The position numbers and the translations under genes are program-made. Of a stretch of 64,000 bases of DNA, positions 1 through 12,165 are shown piece after piece. Positions within the stretch are counted from its first letter, which is position 1; every line of letters starts with the position of its first letter. The DNA comes from Neostapfia colusana (lineage: Eukaryota; Streptophyta; Magnoliopsida; Poales; Poaceae): assembly GCA_030760725.1 (NCBI GenBank), contig JASWHV010000001.1, positions 30,377,928-30,441,927 on the forward strand, written 5' to 3'. Below the pieces are notes generated by a model, which had not been told where the DNA came from, did not search any database, and was given only the letters and a program-made list of their open reading frames with translations.

Positions 1-3000
1 CTTGCGCCATCAACGCCGAGACTCCACAATCAAACAAGAAATGTTTTGTCTCAATGCTACTAGCCCAAGATAGAAAGTAAATTTAGTGAAGGTGTTGATC
101 ATCCCTCATCTCCAATATGAGGATTACTCATGAAGCATATTAACTTTTCCCAGTTTCTTACTATGTCACGACTCAGTGTACATGTATGCTCACTACCGCG
201 AGCGACGGTGATTCAAACAAAAAACAAACGGCTGACACAACACATACGCCCGCCCGAGACCGGTGATCAACCGATCCCCTCAACGTCGTATGTGGCAACC
301 TTTCAGACAACACCCAAATATCGAACTGGTCCCACCAACTTGGATTAAGTCTCACTACGGCAAACCCTCGTAGAGCCGACTTCTCTACCCTTTCAGCACC
401 TGCATAAGACGGTGGGGATTGCCTCAACACCCAAGTTAACATGTTACATCGGTTTCCTGGGTCCCATATAGCCAGTATGCATCCGGTACACAACTCAAAC
501 TTGTCCAGCGGGGCCACACACGAGAACGGGCCTTAAACGAATCAGACAGATACTAGGTTCACAGGACCACGTCCTTGAGCCTTCCATCCATATTGTCCAG
601 TCTCCATTCCCAACTAAGAGGATCAATTCTCAACTTCTCCGATTGATCCCCCTTAATCCCGGTTCACGAGTAGGAAACGGCCTACTCGAGTTATGCCTCT
701 TTTAATCCACTTTTGTTAACTTGATCAAGATATAATTAAGTGAAAACCTAATCTAAATAACTCCAGGGATTTATTGGGTCATGCATGTGGAGTGTCATAC
801 AAACTAGATTTAGTGCAATAATCAAAATGCTAGACATTATAAAGTGAATACAGATAGAAGCTTGTAAATTTTGATGCAAACCGGGGCTTGCCTTAGTGTT
901 GATCCTGACTAAAGTTTCTGTCAATAGGATTCAAAGTCAGCAGCCTCCGAAGTCTTCGCATGATGTATCGCTACAGAAATGGTCAAATAAGAAATGTGTC
1001 ACATTATGATATAATGTGCTACAAGCAAACTACAGAAGCAAAACTTAAGAATACAGAGGAGTCTATGGTTGAAAGTTTTACAGAATCTTCCTAATATCAT
1101 GATAGGGTTGTGGTATAATTTTCAGAGGTTTTTGAGGAAGGAATTGGCCACAAGAATTCTTGGAACCTTTAACCTTCAATGATTTAAAGGAATTTAATTA
1201 GACTTGGTCATATGGAGAAATTTTATATCCTAATAGGTCTGGACCTAAGGTTCCTAGGAAAAATTGCTTTTGCTGGTAAGAATGGGTTGGTGAAGTTTAA
1301 TTCTATTTTCTGGAATTTGTTCTGCAATGTTTCAGCCCATTTAAATAAACCTGAGAAAACCTACTGATTAAGCCCTCTTAATCATCTCCAAAAATCCTGA
1401 AATTTCTACTGAAGCTCTGGGACTATGAGAAAGAGCTTCTGACAAAAAATGGGATTATTTCATCAAACCATATTTCTGGAATTAATCCCTAAAGGAATGA
1501 TTAAAAAGAATTCTACAGAAATTTATTTCTCTGCAACGTACTCATCATAAGGATTCCAACAAAATTTCTCTCACTAATTTTGGAGTTTTCCACCCCGAGT
1601 TATGGATTTTTGAAGTTTGAACAACTTTCTATTTGATTTTTCACAGAGCACTCAAACGTGGGACCCACGGGTCAGTTCTTTCTTCAACCTCGGGACAGAG
1701 CCCGCAGGTGCACGCCGAACAGAGTGGTGGCACGGCTCGTTATCCCTCGTTTATCCACCGTTTTAGCTCCGGTTTCACCCTACACGACCCTCACACAGTG
1801 GCCGAGCAGCCGGGCAAGGTTTCCCCACATGAAAACGGCTGGAGGTGGGTCGGCATCAGCGGGGCGGCTTGGTAGCTCAGTATCGACGCGTTCTGGCATG
1901 TCCCAAGCTTCTCCCGGCGAGCTAGTTTTCCAGAAAGCATCCCTAGTGATCGGGGAACTTGAAACGGAGCTCAACTCTTGCAGAAAGCGGTGGTAAACTA
2001 GTTGTCACCGTGGATCGGCGGCGGTTTTAGCCGCCGGCGGCAATTTCTCGTCGCCCGGGGCGGAGGAGGGGCGGTTTGCTCTGTGCTTCGGCGTGGGAGG
2101 GCACTAGGGCTACTAGTTTCTGTGGTTTGAACTGCATGAGCATTGATCAGGCGGTTTGAGCGAATTTAGAGAATTGGACAGCGCCGGTTCTTCACGTGCT
2201 CTGACAGTAAAACGTGAATTCCGGCTAGCCAGCGACGGGGAAGAGCAGGGGGACTATGGGAGGAGTAGCTAGACTTCATGGCGCACCTCTGTGAGCTTTT
2301 GAGCACGTCGAGGAGGCTCGGAGACGGCCGGGCGACGTGGAGACGTGGATGTGTCGTGGCTCTGTTTTGCCGGAAGAAAAATGGCTCGGACACAGCAAGG
2401 AAAGGCCGGGGACGAGCTGAAAACCCATTGGGAACATAGAGGAGACTCCGGCGCAGCTCTTGGGTGATCCAGCCGGGCGTCACCAAGGCCGGGAGAAAAA
2501 TGGTGATGAGCAGCCGAGAGAAAGCGGGCGCCGTGTTCTGTTCTTTTTTTTTCTCGGTTGAGCGCGTGCTAGGGAGAAGGGTCTGTGGTTTTGATCGTGT
2601 AAGCAGAGGAAAAGAAGTTCGATTTGTGCCCTGAGGTTACCGGCAGCTGAAGGAACCGACGTGGGAAGCAAGCGTGCACACTACTCTGTGGAGCACAGCC
2701 CCCTCAGTGGCAAGCTCTCAGAGAAAGAAACTAAATTGTGGTTTTTGTCCTATGACATGCGGGTCCCACTGGCACAGTTTTGCCCCACACTCAGTTGCTC
2801 CTAAATTCAAATGCCTTTTTAATTTGAATCTGTGGATAATTCAAACTGTAGAAACAACGTCACACGAAGGAAAGTCTTTGGTTGTTGGTGTGAAGAGAAA
2901 CGGCAATTGAGTTGTGCAGCTGCTGTGGCTAACGATCAACAACGCCGTGGAATTGCCTGCCTTCAGGAGCAAGGCACGAGCAGCAGCTCGGTGGCTGCCT

Positions 3001-3341
3001 CGGTGGCGAGCTCGCAGAGACAGAAACACCGAGGGTTCTCGGTTCTGATGATGTGCGGGTCCCACCAAGTCTCCCCCTCCAAACAACCGTGGCTCCACAA
3101 TTCAAATTCAAAAGTTGCAGTAAATTCCGAAAATTTGAATTTGATTTCCATGGCATTAACTCTTGTTTGTGCTCGCATTTGAACTGTCGGGTTTATTTCC
3201 TTTTTGGCTACTTTTATTTTGTAGCCCTTCCTTTATTTCATGTGGCAGAAGTTTGAATTTGAAAACAAATTTAGGAGAAGTAATACCCTGCTGATTTGAA
3301 TTCCACCCAAAACCAGCAAGCCTCAACTTGGGGATTTTACA
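1..3341 (-). repeat. Q LTR 1 (partial, U3 end at right)
   Basis: This is an LTR whose sense-strand start (TGTAAAATCCCC) is at 3341, next to a polypurine tract. Its other end lies beyond the left edge; the window opens at the second unit of a 110-bp duplication seen whole in LTR 2. It matches 7753-11143 throughout. It is AT-rich except for a GC-rich island at about 1640-2680, whose open frames (for example 2166-2486 minus) recur in LTR 2. I see no gene of host origin in it. Confidence 0.85.
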
Positions 3342-3376
3342 ATCCTCCCTCCTTAAAATAATCTCGTCCTGAGATT
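3342..3376 (-). promoter_or_regulatory. Polypurine tract and adjacent hairpin of Q unit 1
   Basis: The plus strand reads ATCCTCCCTCCTTAAAA, so the sense strand has a purine run directly upstream of the LTR start, the expected plus-strand primer of reverse transcription. Next to it, AATCTCGTCCTGAGATT (3360-3376) is an inverted repeat with one mismatch. The same motif sits at this place in Q unit 2, N, M, R and the element at the right edge. Confidence 0.75.
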
Positions 3377-3864
3377 AGTTAAAGAACCAGATGGAGAAGA
3401 ATGTTACCGGTGATAGTTCAATAAAAGTTCCGAGCAATTCATCCGAATGAAAAACCCTTGATTTCTCATGTAACCTCATCGCCGGTGTGGTTATTCCACA
3501 AAACCTTGTAGAACCACAATGATCGACACCTTATTTCACGAGTCTTTGCATCGAGGATTTGTACCGGTTTCTCGCTGTAGGTGAGATCCGTTTTAAGGTA
3601 TCCATGCCTCCTGAAAGAACCCCCATCGGCTCCTTCAAACATTTCCTTATTTGTGGGACATGGAAGATGTTGTGGATGCCCAGCAATGATACGGGTAGCC
3701 TCAAACGATATGCTACCGATTCAGATCCTTCCGTAATGAGGAACCGGACCAACAACATGAGAAGCTAGCTTTCCCTTGACCCCGAATCGATGAATTCCTT
3801 TCATCGGGGATACTCGGAGACAGATTTGATCTCTGACTTCCAAAATACAAGGGTCGGCATTAAC
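3377..3864 (-). pseudogene. pol: Integrase C-terminal remnant, Q unit 1
   Basis: Minus-strand translation at 3531-3758 gives the post-catalytic integrase region, including the GIHNIFHVPQIRKCLKEP stretch that corresponds to the GVHDIVHVSQLRKCL block of element M. DNA similarity to M (about 42480-42780) continues to about 3860 and then stops abruptly. Frames are broken by stops and small indels, and the catalytic core is absent. This is a decayed 3' end of pol with no plausible product. Confidence 0.75.
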
Positions 3865-3984
3865 TCATTATCTCGTTGATATAACTCCAAATTACCAAGG
3901 TCAGTCTCCCCCTTACTTAGTATGGAGGCTACGAACGAGCCATTTGCATGCTCGTGCCTCCGGGTTCAGGTAGTCAGGCGTATG

Positions 3985-4375
3985 GTACCAATGCTCGTGG
4001 CGTCCCTCCCTCCTTGTTTCCAGACTAGAAACTCCTCGACCTACCCCTGGATTATTCTGGAAAGAACATGCTAAGCAAGGCATGTCTCCCGGTATTACGT
4101 CCACGTGAGCTGGTGTCCAGCTGGTAGGGATGCGAGCTGATTCGCCCACCAAATACCAGCGGAACTCTGAAGTTGTTGCGCCCCGTACAGTACGTTCTGA
4201 TGTTCGATGCATTAAAGAGACTCGAACTTAAACTCTATGGTTCGGATCTAGTTATCCGCCACTAGAGGATCCTCAGCCTCTATGAAGACCGGTGGTTGAG
4301 TCGCCAAAAACTCAAAGTATGAGCTCGTTTGAGGTTGGCGAGAGCCTTCGTCTTGACATCCCTATTGATGGTTTA
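3985..4375 (-). pseudogene. gag: Gag capsid remnant, Q unit 1
   Basis: The DNA matches the capsid-coding part of gag in element M (about 46262-46650), including the stretch coding for an LKQGG-like motif and the Q-L-N-S repeat upstream of it. The gag start and the zinc-knuckle end are missing. About 120 bp at 3865-3984 between this and the pol remnant match neither gene. Relative to M, about 3.5 kb from late integrase back to gag is deleted. The same fusion exists in Q unit 2, so the deletion predates the tandem duplication. Confidence 0.7.
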
Positions 4376-7133
4376 TTGATGGATTAAATCTTCACTGTCC
4401 TAATCTTGACATGGGTAACTAATACTTCTCTATATTAACTGGGTCCTTAAAAGCTTAGTGTAGTACTTCCCTCTTGTTTCTGGGTTATGTCATACTTTGG
4501 TGTATAACAAATGGTTGATCCATGCTTTGGTTTACTTGGATGCACTCCTCCCCCCTTAAGTTCCAATGTAGAAGATTGAGAACTTAATCCATCCTATATT
4601 TGTGGGAGGATGATGCACACAATAACCTTTTAGAGCGGAAACTACACAGGTTTTTGTGACCGACGAGAGTGGTGGTGCGGTAGTCGGTCTTCATCACTAG
4701 GGATGGTCTTGTACATGAAAATTTTCCGATATTGAAGTCGAAGCTGATGATATATAAAGAAACCCTCAGAACTTGCTATGGACTTCTGAGAGTAAGAAGA
4801 AAAACACTCGTAATCCCAACAAGTTATCAGGTGCCTGACCAATCAGTTTCCCGACAACTCGGTTCACAACTGACCGGTCTGCACTAAAAAAATTCCGTAG
4901 CAGCAGAATTAGGACCAGAGGAAAATACCAAAGTTCTGGATTACTTAAGTATATTTCCAACGGTTATTTTTGTGACTCCATATCAGTTTAGGTTCAATAG
5001 ATATGAAGTTTGAAAGCTGATAGAAATTCAGGGAGAATTTCAGCAGTACCCCAACAAGAGGTATCCACTTTGATTCAACTTTTCCATACAGTTCCGAACC
5101 CAGTTTGTCAAAACTCACAACTACAAAGTTGTAGCCTAACTCACCAGATTTTCAGAAATGTATCACACAACCTTTGAAAAAAAATTATAGACAGGAAGCG
5201 ATGGTCCAAGACCATAAAAGTACAGAAACTGAACCAGCTTCTATTCTATGGTATAAAATCCCAATTTAACTTGTGAATCTGTTGTGGGAATGAACAGAAA
5301 GTTGGAGAATACTTCCATATATTTCCAACGAGTATTTATTTGCACTCAACTAGGTTATATATCGAAAGTTATGAGCTTTTAGAGTCGACATAAATTCTGG
5401 AAGAATTTCAGCAGCACCCCCTGTAAGTGCTCACTTTGAGTCAACTTCTCCATATAGTTAGAAAATTATATGGACCAAACTCATAGTTACAAAGTTGAAA
5501 CAAGATTCATAAGCTTTCCATAATTGTAAGATTTCACATTTTACAATTCTTATACAAGAAGTTATCTGCAAAATTTCAATCAGTACAGAAACTATACACA
5601 GCCTTTGGTACTCTGGACAGTTTCAATTGTACTGTGAATTTCACCACTTTACAAGAGGATTCTGTCCTGGGGTTGAACAGAAAACTTGTAAAGAACTTAC
5701 CAAGCTTTTAAAAATATATTTTTATGACCTATTTGCATTCCTGGATCAAAATATATGATGGTTCAAAGTTAACAGAATTTCTGGCAGGATTTTAACAGCA
5801 CCAACTCAGAGGTACCAAGTTTCAATCCACAATTCCAATCAATTCTGCTCTAGTTTTGGCAAAACTTTGAATTACAAAGATGTAGCATATATCATGCCAT
5901 TTCCAGAAATGTATCACAATACCCTTAGCGATTTTTCCACCCAAGAGTTATGATGGAATTACAGAGACTCTGTTTCGGTTCTACCCATGTGTAGCAGTTT
6001 TTGGTTTCTAAGGTTTTTGACCAACTTTAAGTGTGTTTCTGTCCTGGAGGATTATAGAAAAGTTTTAGAGGAACTTCTCCACCTTTCCAAAAATGTATCA
6101 CACACTACCATTGGTCTTTTCTACAATGAGTAACACCCTGTACAAGTTTCAGCAGAAACACTGCCAAAACAGGGAACTCTGTTTTTAGATCTCTCTACAC
6201 TCACATATTCTTGAGTTGGTTTCTAAACAAGTTTTAACTACTTCCTTTGATCTGTTTTCACGCCAATTCTACAGAATCTTCAGGTCTAGAAGATAAGCGA
6301 GGTGTTCATGCAATTTCCATGATAATATTGGTACTACGTTCCTCACACAATAGAAACTCCTAACTGGATTACATCCGGCATATATGTTCTATTAGTGGCA
6401 CTAGAATCGTTCACTTGCAAACGTGTTCTACTCATAATACGGATACATGGTTAGTGTACCTGCATAAAACCACTCAATAATGATGCACACATAGGTTTTC
6501 TCATTTCAGGCAGGTCCATATCATAATAAAAACATACACCCCGTATCATTTCCATACGGGCCGTCCTTGAGTCAAGTCACGTCTCAAGGTACATGGTCAC
6601 TTTTTCACACCACACGACGGGGAACCCGAGTAGAGTGCGAACGGGTCATCATGGTTGGGAATTTTTTCAACCCAACGGATACCACCTACTGCCCTAATGG
6701 GCACGCCTATGGCAAGCGCTGCGTATGTCCTCCTAGGCTATTTCCAGAAGAACACACTATCGCGTTACCGACCACACGATGGGCTTTCCACTTTCTTGCC
6801 TAATGCACGCTAGGGATCAATGTTTCATATGAGCTCAGGAACATGAAGAGTTCAAGAGTTTCATATTGACGTCTCACACCAAGCTGTGAGACCGATACCC
6901 TGAACCACGTTCCTCGTCAGGGGAGCTAACCAAAATTGATCCACTTTCGGTGGCGTACCTTACCTCTTACCTAGTCGTAGGTGCGTCTTTACAGAATAGC
7001 ATAGCAAGTATGTTTTAGCCACCTTACATCAATTAAGCTAATAGTAAACCTTATGTGGGCCTAGTACCGAATCCTCACTCGTAAACTCTATGTTTTTGAA
7101 AATACGTGTCTTTTCAGGTGCGCTATTCCCAAT
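4376..7133 (-). other. Long untranslated leader of Q unit 1
   Basis: This stretch holds no coding frame I can support. It lies between the gag remnant and the primer-binding site. Between about 4950 and 6080 it has three degenerate repeats of roughly 370-390 bp, each opening near an ATATTTCCAACG-like motif (4951, 5319, about 5709) and followed by a block resembling AATTTCAGCAGCACC. M, P, N and R each carry one such unit. Nearer the primer-binding site is the conserved hairpin cluster listed separately. Confidence 0.65.
6540..6930 (-). promoter_or_regulatory. Leader hairpin cluster, Q unit 1
   Basis: Inverted repeats visible here: CCCGTAT/ATACGGG (6540-6560), CCTTGAG/CTCAAGG (6565-6589), GTCTCACA/TGTGAGAC with a CCAAGC loop (6871-6892) and CCCTGA/TCAGGG (6898-6922). 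A fifth, ACCGAAA/TTTCGGT in the other copies, has decayed to ACCAAAA here. The position 200-600 nt downstream of the primer-binding site in the sense RNA is where packaging or dimerisation signals are found in other retroelements. That function is inference. Confidence 0.6.
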
Positions 7134-7145
7134 GCGGCTCTGATA
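7134..7145 (-). promoter_or_regulatory. Truncated primer-binding site, Q unit 1
   Basis: GCGGCTCTGATA on the plus strand is the reverse complement of the initiator tRNA-Met site seen intact at 14929-14943. Its last three bases, the spacer and about 40 bp of the adjoining LTR end are deleted, leaving the LTR to resume at GTGGTGCCGTG. Unit 1 could therefore no longer prime reverse transcription. Confidence 0.75.
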
Positions 7146-7146
7146 G

Positions 7147-10100
7147 CACAGTGGTGCCGTGCGATGCGGCACCCAACAGCACACATCCGAAAAACACACA
7201 TACACTACAATATAAGTTTTTGATCATATTATTGTCACATTTTACAAATAATGTACAAGTGTACATTGCAGCAGAAGATAAGAGTACACTCACGGACTAT
7301 AGCCTATGCTAAGCACAATGAAGCCATCCTGCCTGCGGATGCTTCACACTAGCACCACATTAAAAACCCGGTGGCGTGCAGGGTTCCAAGCGAGACTCAC
7401 ACCACTCATTTGGGTTCTGCCCTGCTCGTCTCTCCCTTCCTCTCTAACATTGCCTTATGCAACATTACCTGCAAAACAATGGATCAACAAACCGTGAGCT
7501 TATGCTCAGCAAGACTTAAACGACAACCTACACATGGAACTCTAAATGATGAAAATAGAGGGCTGAATTAAGAAAGTTGCATAAAAGGTGAACTTGAGCT
7601 ATCAGAGAATCCTTACTTCAAGTTTTAATCAACTTTTATAATCCTCACACAATTTACATCGAGACTCCACAATCAAACAAAAACGCTTCATCTCGATGCC
7701 ACTTGTCCGAGGAGAAAGTAACTTTAGTGAGCTACCCTAGACCCATACATACCTTGCGCCATCAACGCCGAGACTCCACAATAAAACAAGAAATGATTTT
7801 GTCTCGACGCTACTAGCCCAAGGTAGAAAGTAAATTTAGTAAAGGTGTTGATCATCCCTCATCTCCAACATGAGGATTACTCACGAATCATATTAACTTT
7901 TCCCCAGTTTCTTACTACGTCATGACCCAGTGTACAAGTATGCTCACTACCGCGAGCGACGGTGATTCGAATAAAAAACACCCGGCAGACACGACACATA
8001 CGCTCGTCCGAGACCGGTGATTAACCAATCCCCTCAACGTCATATGTGGCAACCTTTCACACGACACCCAAATATCGAACCGGTCCCACCGACTTGGATT
8101 AAGTCTCACTACGGCAAACCCTCATAGAACTAACTTCTCTATCCTTTCAGTATCTGCATAAGACGGTGGGGATTGCCTCCACGCCCAGTTTAACATGTTA
8201 CATCGGTTTCCTAGGTCCCATATAGCCAGTATGCATCCGGTACACAACTCAAACTTGTCCAGTGGGGCCACACACGAGAACGGGCCTTAATCGACTCAGA
8301 CAGAGACTAGGTTCACAGGACCACATCCTTGAGCCTTCCATCCATACTGTCCGGTCTCCATTCCTAACTAAGAGGATCAATTCCCAACTCTTCCGATTGA
8401 TCCCCCTTAATCACGGTTCATGAGTAGGAAACGGCCTACTCGAGTTATGCCTCTTTTAATCCACTTTTGTTAACTTGATCATAGAAGATATAATTAAGTG
8501 AAAACCTAATCTAAATAAAACTCCAGGGATTTATTGGGTCATGCATGTGGAGTGTCATACAAACTAGACTTAGTGCAATAATCAAAATGCTATACATTAT
8601 AAAGTGAATACAAATAGAAGCTTGTATATTTTGATGCAAACCGGGGCTTGTCTTAGTGTTGATCCTGACAAAAGTTTCTGTTAATAGTATTCAAGTCAGC
8701 AGCCTCCAAAGTCTTCGTGTGATGTATCGCTACCGAAATGATCAAATAAGAAATGTGTCACATTATGATATAATGTGCTACAAGCAAACTACAGAAGAAA
8801 AACCTAAGAAGACAGAAGATTCTATGGTTGAAATTTTTACAGAATCTTCCTAATATCATGATAGGATTGTGGTATAATTTTCAGAGGTTTTTGAGGAAGG
8901 AATTGGCCACAAGAATTCTTGGAACCTTTAACCTTCAATAATTTATAGGAATTTAATTAGACTGGGTCATATGGAGAAATTTGATATCCTAATAGGTCTG
9001 GACCTAAGGTTACTAGGAAAAATTAATCCAAAATTTTCTAAGCCTTTTTGCTGGTCAGAATGGCTTGATGAAGTTTAATTCTATTTTCTGGAATTTGTTC
9101 TGTAATGTTTCAGCCCATTTATATAAATCTGAGAAAACCTACTGATTAAGCCCTCTTAATAATCTCCAAAAATCCTGAACTTTCTACTGGAGCTCAGGGA
9201 CTATGAGAAAGATCTTCTGACCAAAAATGGGATTATTTCATCAAACCATATTTCTGGAATTAATCCCTAAAAGAATAAATAAAAAGAATTCTACAGAAAT
9301 TCCTAGGCATTTTCATAGCTAGCAATTTATTTCTCTGCAAAGTACTCCTCATAAGGATTCCAAAAAACAATTCTCTCACTAATTTTGGAATTTTCTACCC
9401 CGAGTTATGGATTTTTGAAGTTTGAACAACTTTCTGTTTAATTTTTCACAGAGCGCTCAAACGTGGGGCCCATGGGTCAGTTCTTTCTTCAACCTCGGGA
9501 CAGAGCCCGTGGGTGCACGCCGGAAAGAGTGGTGGCGTGGCTCGTTCTCCCTAGTTTCTCCACCGTTTTAGCTCCTGTTTCGCCCTACACGACCCTCACA
9601 CCGTGGCGTAGCAGCCGGGCAAGGTTTCCCCGCATGAAACGGCTGGAGGTGGGTCGGCATCAGCGGGGCGGCTCGGTAGCTCGGCATCGACGCGTTCTGG
9701 CGTGTCCCAAGTTTCTCCCGGCGAGCTAGTTTGCCCTAAAGCATCCCTAGTGGTCGGGAATATGGAACGGAGCTCAACTCTTGCAGAAAGCGGTGGTAAA
9801 CTAGTTGTCACCATGGACCGCGGCGGTTTTAGCTGCCGGCGGCGATTTCTCATCGCCCGGGGTGGAGGAGGGGCCGTTTGCTCTGTGCTTCGGTGTGGGA
9901 GGGCGCTAGGGCTACTAGTTTCTATGGTTTGAACTGCATGAGCATTGATCAAGCGGTTTGAGCAAATTTAGAGTATTGGACAGCGCCGGTTCTTCACGTG
10001 CTCTGACGGTAAAAGGCGAATTCCGGCTAGCCGGCGACGGGGAAGAGCAGGGGGACTACGGGAGGAGTAGCTAGACTTTGTGGCACACCTCTGTGAGCTT

Positions 10101-11143
10101 TTGAGCACGTCGGGGAGGCTCGGAGACGGCCGGGCGACATGGAGATGTGGAGGTGGCGTGGCTCTGTTTTGCCGGAAGAAAAATGGCTCGGACGCAGCGG
10201 GGAAAGGCCGGGGACGAGCTGAAAACCCGTTGGGAACGTAGAGGAGACTATGGCGCAGCTCTTGGGTGGTCCAGCCGGGCATCACCAAGGCCGGGTGCAA
10301 AACGGCGATGAGCAGCCGAGAGAAAGAGGGCGCCGTGTTCTGTTCTTTTTTTCTCGGTTGAGGGCGCGCGAGAGAGAAGGGTCTGTGGCTTTGATCGTGT
10401 AAGCAGAGGAAAAGAAACTTGATTTGTGCCCTGAGGTTACCGGTAGCTGAAGGAACCGACGTGGGAGGCAAGCATGCACACTACTCTGTGGAGCACAGCC
10501 CCCTCGGTGGCAAGCTCTCACAGAAAGAAACTAAATTGTGGTTTTTGTCCTATGACATGCGGGTCCCACTGGCACAGTTTTGCCCCCACACTCAGTAGCT
10601 CCTAAATTCAAATGCATTTTTAATTTGAATCTGTGGATAATTCAAACTGTGGAAACAACGTCGCACGAAGGAAAGTCTTCGGTTGTTTGTGTGAAGAGAA
10701 ACGACAATTGAGTTGTGCAGCTGCTGTGGCAAACGATCAACAACGCCGTGGAATTGCCTGCCTTCGGGAGCAAGGCACGAGCAGCAGCTCGGTGGCGGCC
10801 TCGGTGGCGAGCTCGCAGAGACAGAAACACCGAGGGTTCTCAGTTCTGATGACGTGTGGGTCCCACCAAGTCTCCCCCTCCAAACAAGCGTGGCTCCACA
10901 ATTAAAATTCAAAAGTTGCAGTAAATTCCGAAAATTTGAATTTGATTTCCATGGCGTTAACTCTTTTTTGTGCTCGCATTTGAACTGCCGGGTTTATTTC
11001 CTTTTTTGGCTATTTTTATTTTGTAGCCCTTCCTTTATTTCATGTGGCAGAAGTTTGAATTTGAAAACAAATTTAGGAGAAGTAATACCCTGCTGATTTG
11101 AATTCCACCCAAAACCAGCAAGCCTCAACTTGGGGATTTTACA
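7147..11143 (-). repeat. Q LTR 2 (shared middle LTR)
   Basis: This LTR serves as the 5' LTR of unit 1 and the 3' LTR of unit 2. The sense start TGTAAAATCCCC is at 11143, and the sense end near 7147 is clipped by the small deletion. It is about 4.0 kb long. A direct duplication of about 110 bp starts at GACTCCAC 7663 and 7772, as also in M's LTRs. The GC-rich island at about 9440-10560 holds a 167-codon minus frame (9968-10471) rich in Arg, Ser and Pro. It ends in TAA at the position where N and P have GTAAG; no domain is recognised. Confidence 0.85.
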
Positions 11144-11178
11144 ATCCTCCCTCTTTAAAAGAATCTCGTCCCGAGATT
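11144..11178 (-). promoter_or_regulatory. Polypurine tract and hairpin, Q unit 2
   Basis: ATCCTCCCTCTTTAAAAG on the plus strand gives a sense purine run next to the LTR start. It is followed by the perfect inverted repeat AATCTCGTCCCGAGATT (7-bp arms, 11162-11178). Confidence 0.75.
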
Positions 11179-11660
11179 AGTTAAAGAACCAGATGGAGAA
11201 GAATGTTACCGGTGATAGTTCGATAAATATTCCGAGCAATTCATCCGAATGAAAAACCCTCGATTTCCCATGTAACCTCGTCATCGGTGTGGTTATTCCA
11301 CAAAACCTTGTAGAACCACAACGATTGACGCCTTGTTTCAGGAGTCTTTGCGTCGAGGATTTGTACCGGTTTCTCGATGTAGGTGAGATCCGGTTTAAGG
11401 TTTCCATGCCTCCTGAAAGAACCTCCGTCGGCTCCTTCAAACATTTCCTTATTTGTGGGACATGGAAGATGTTGTGGATGCCTGGCAATGATACGGGTAG
11501 CCTCAAACGATTCACATCCTTCCATAATGAGGAACCGGACCAACAACACGAGAAGCTATCTTTCCCTTGACAACGAATCGATGAGTTCCTTTCATCGGGG
11601 ATACTCAGAGACAGACTTGATCTTTGATTTCCAGAATACAAGGGTTGGCATTAACTCATT
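11179..11660 (-). pseudogene. pol: Integrase C-terminal remnant, Q unit 2
   Basis: The minus frames here (a 154-codon frame at 11177-11641 and others) carry the same IHNIFHVPQIRKCLKEPT block as unit 1 and the chromodomain-side motif around a NHTDDEVTWE-like stretch. The chromodomain is recognisable but split over two frames. The catalytic core is absent. The region ends where pol similarity ends in unit 1. Confidence 0.72.
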
Positions 11661-11784
11661 ATCTCATTGATATTACATCGAATTACCAAGGTTAGTCTCC
11701 CCCTTACATAGCATGGAGGCTACGAACGAGCCATTTGCATACTCGTGCCTCCGGGTTTACGTAGTCAGGCGCGTATGGTACCAA

Positions 11785-12165
11785 TGTTCGTGGTGTCCCT
11801 CCCTCCTTGTTTCCGGACTAGACACTCCTCGAGCTTCCCCTGGATTATTCCAGAAAGAACATGCTGAGCAAGGCATGTCTCCCGGTATTACGTCCACCTG
11901 AACTGATGTCCAGCTGGTAGGGATGAGCTGATTCGCCCACCAAATACCGGCGGAACTGTGAAGTTGTTGCGCCCCGTACAGTACTTTCTGATGTTCGATG
12001 CATTGAAGCGACTCGAACTTAAACTCTATGGTTCGGATCTAATTGTCCGCCACCGGAGGATCCTCGGCCTCTATGAAGACCGGTGGTTGAGTCGCCAAAA
12101 ACTCAAAGTATGAGCTCGTTTGAGGTTGGCGAGAGCCTTCGTCTTGACATCCCTCTTGACGGTAT
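11785..12165 (-). pseudogene. gag: Gag capsid remnant, Q unit 2
   Basis: This is the copy of the gag fragment at 3985-4375, with the same boundaries and small differences. About 120 bp of unmatched sequence separates it from the integrase remnant, as in unit 1. There is no start and no zinc knuckle. Confidence 0.7.
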
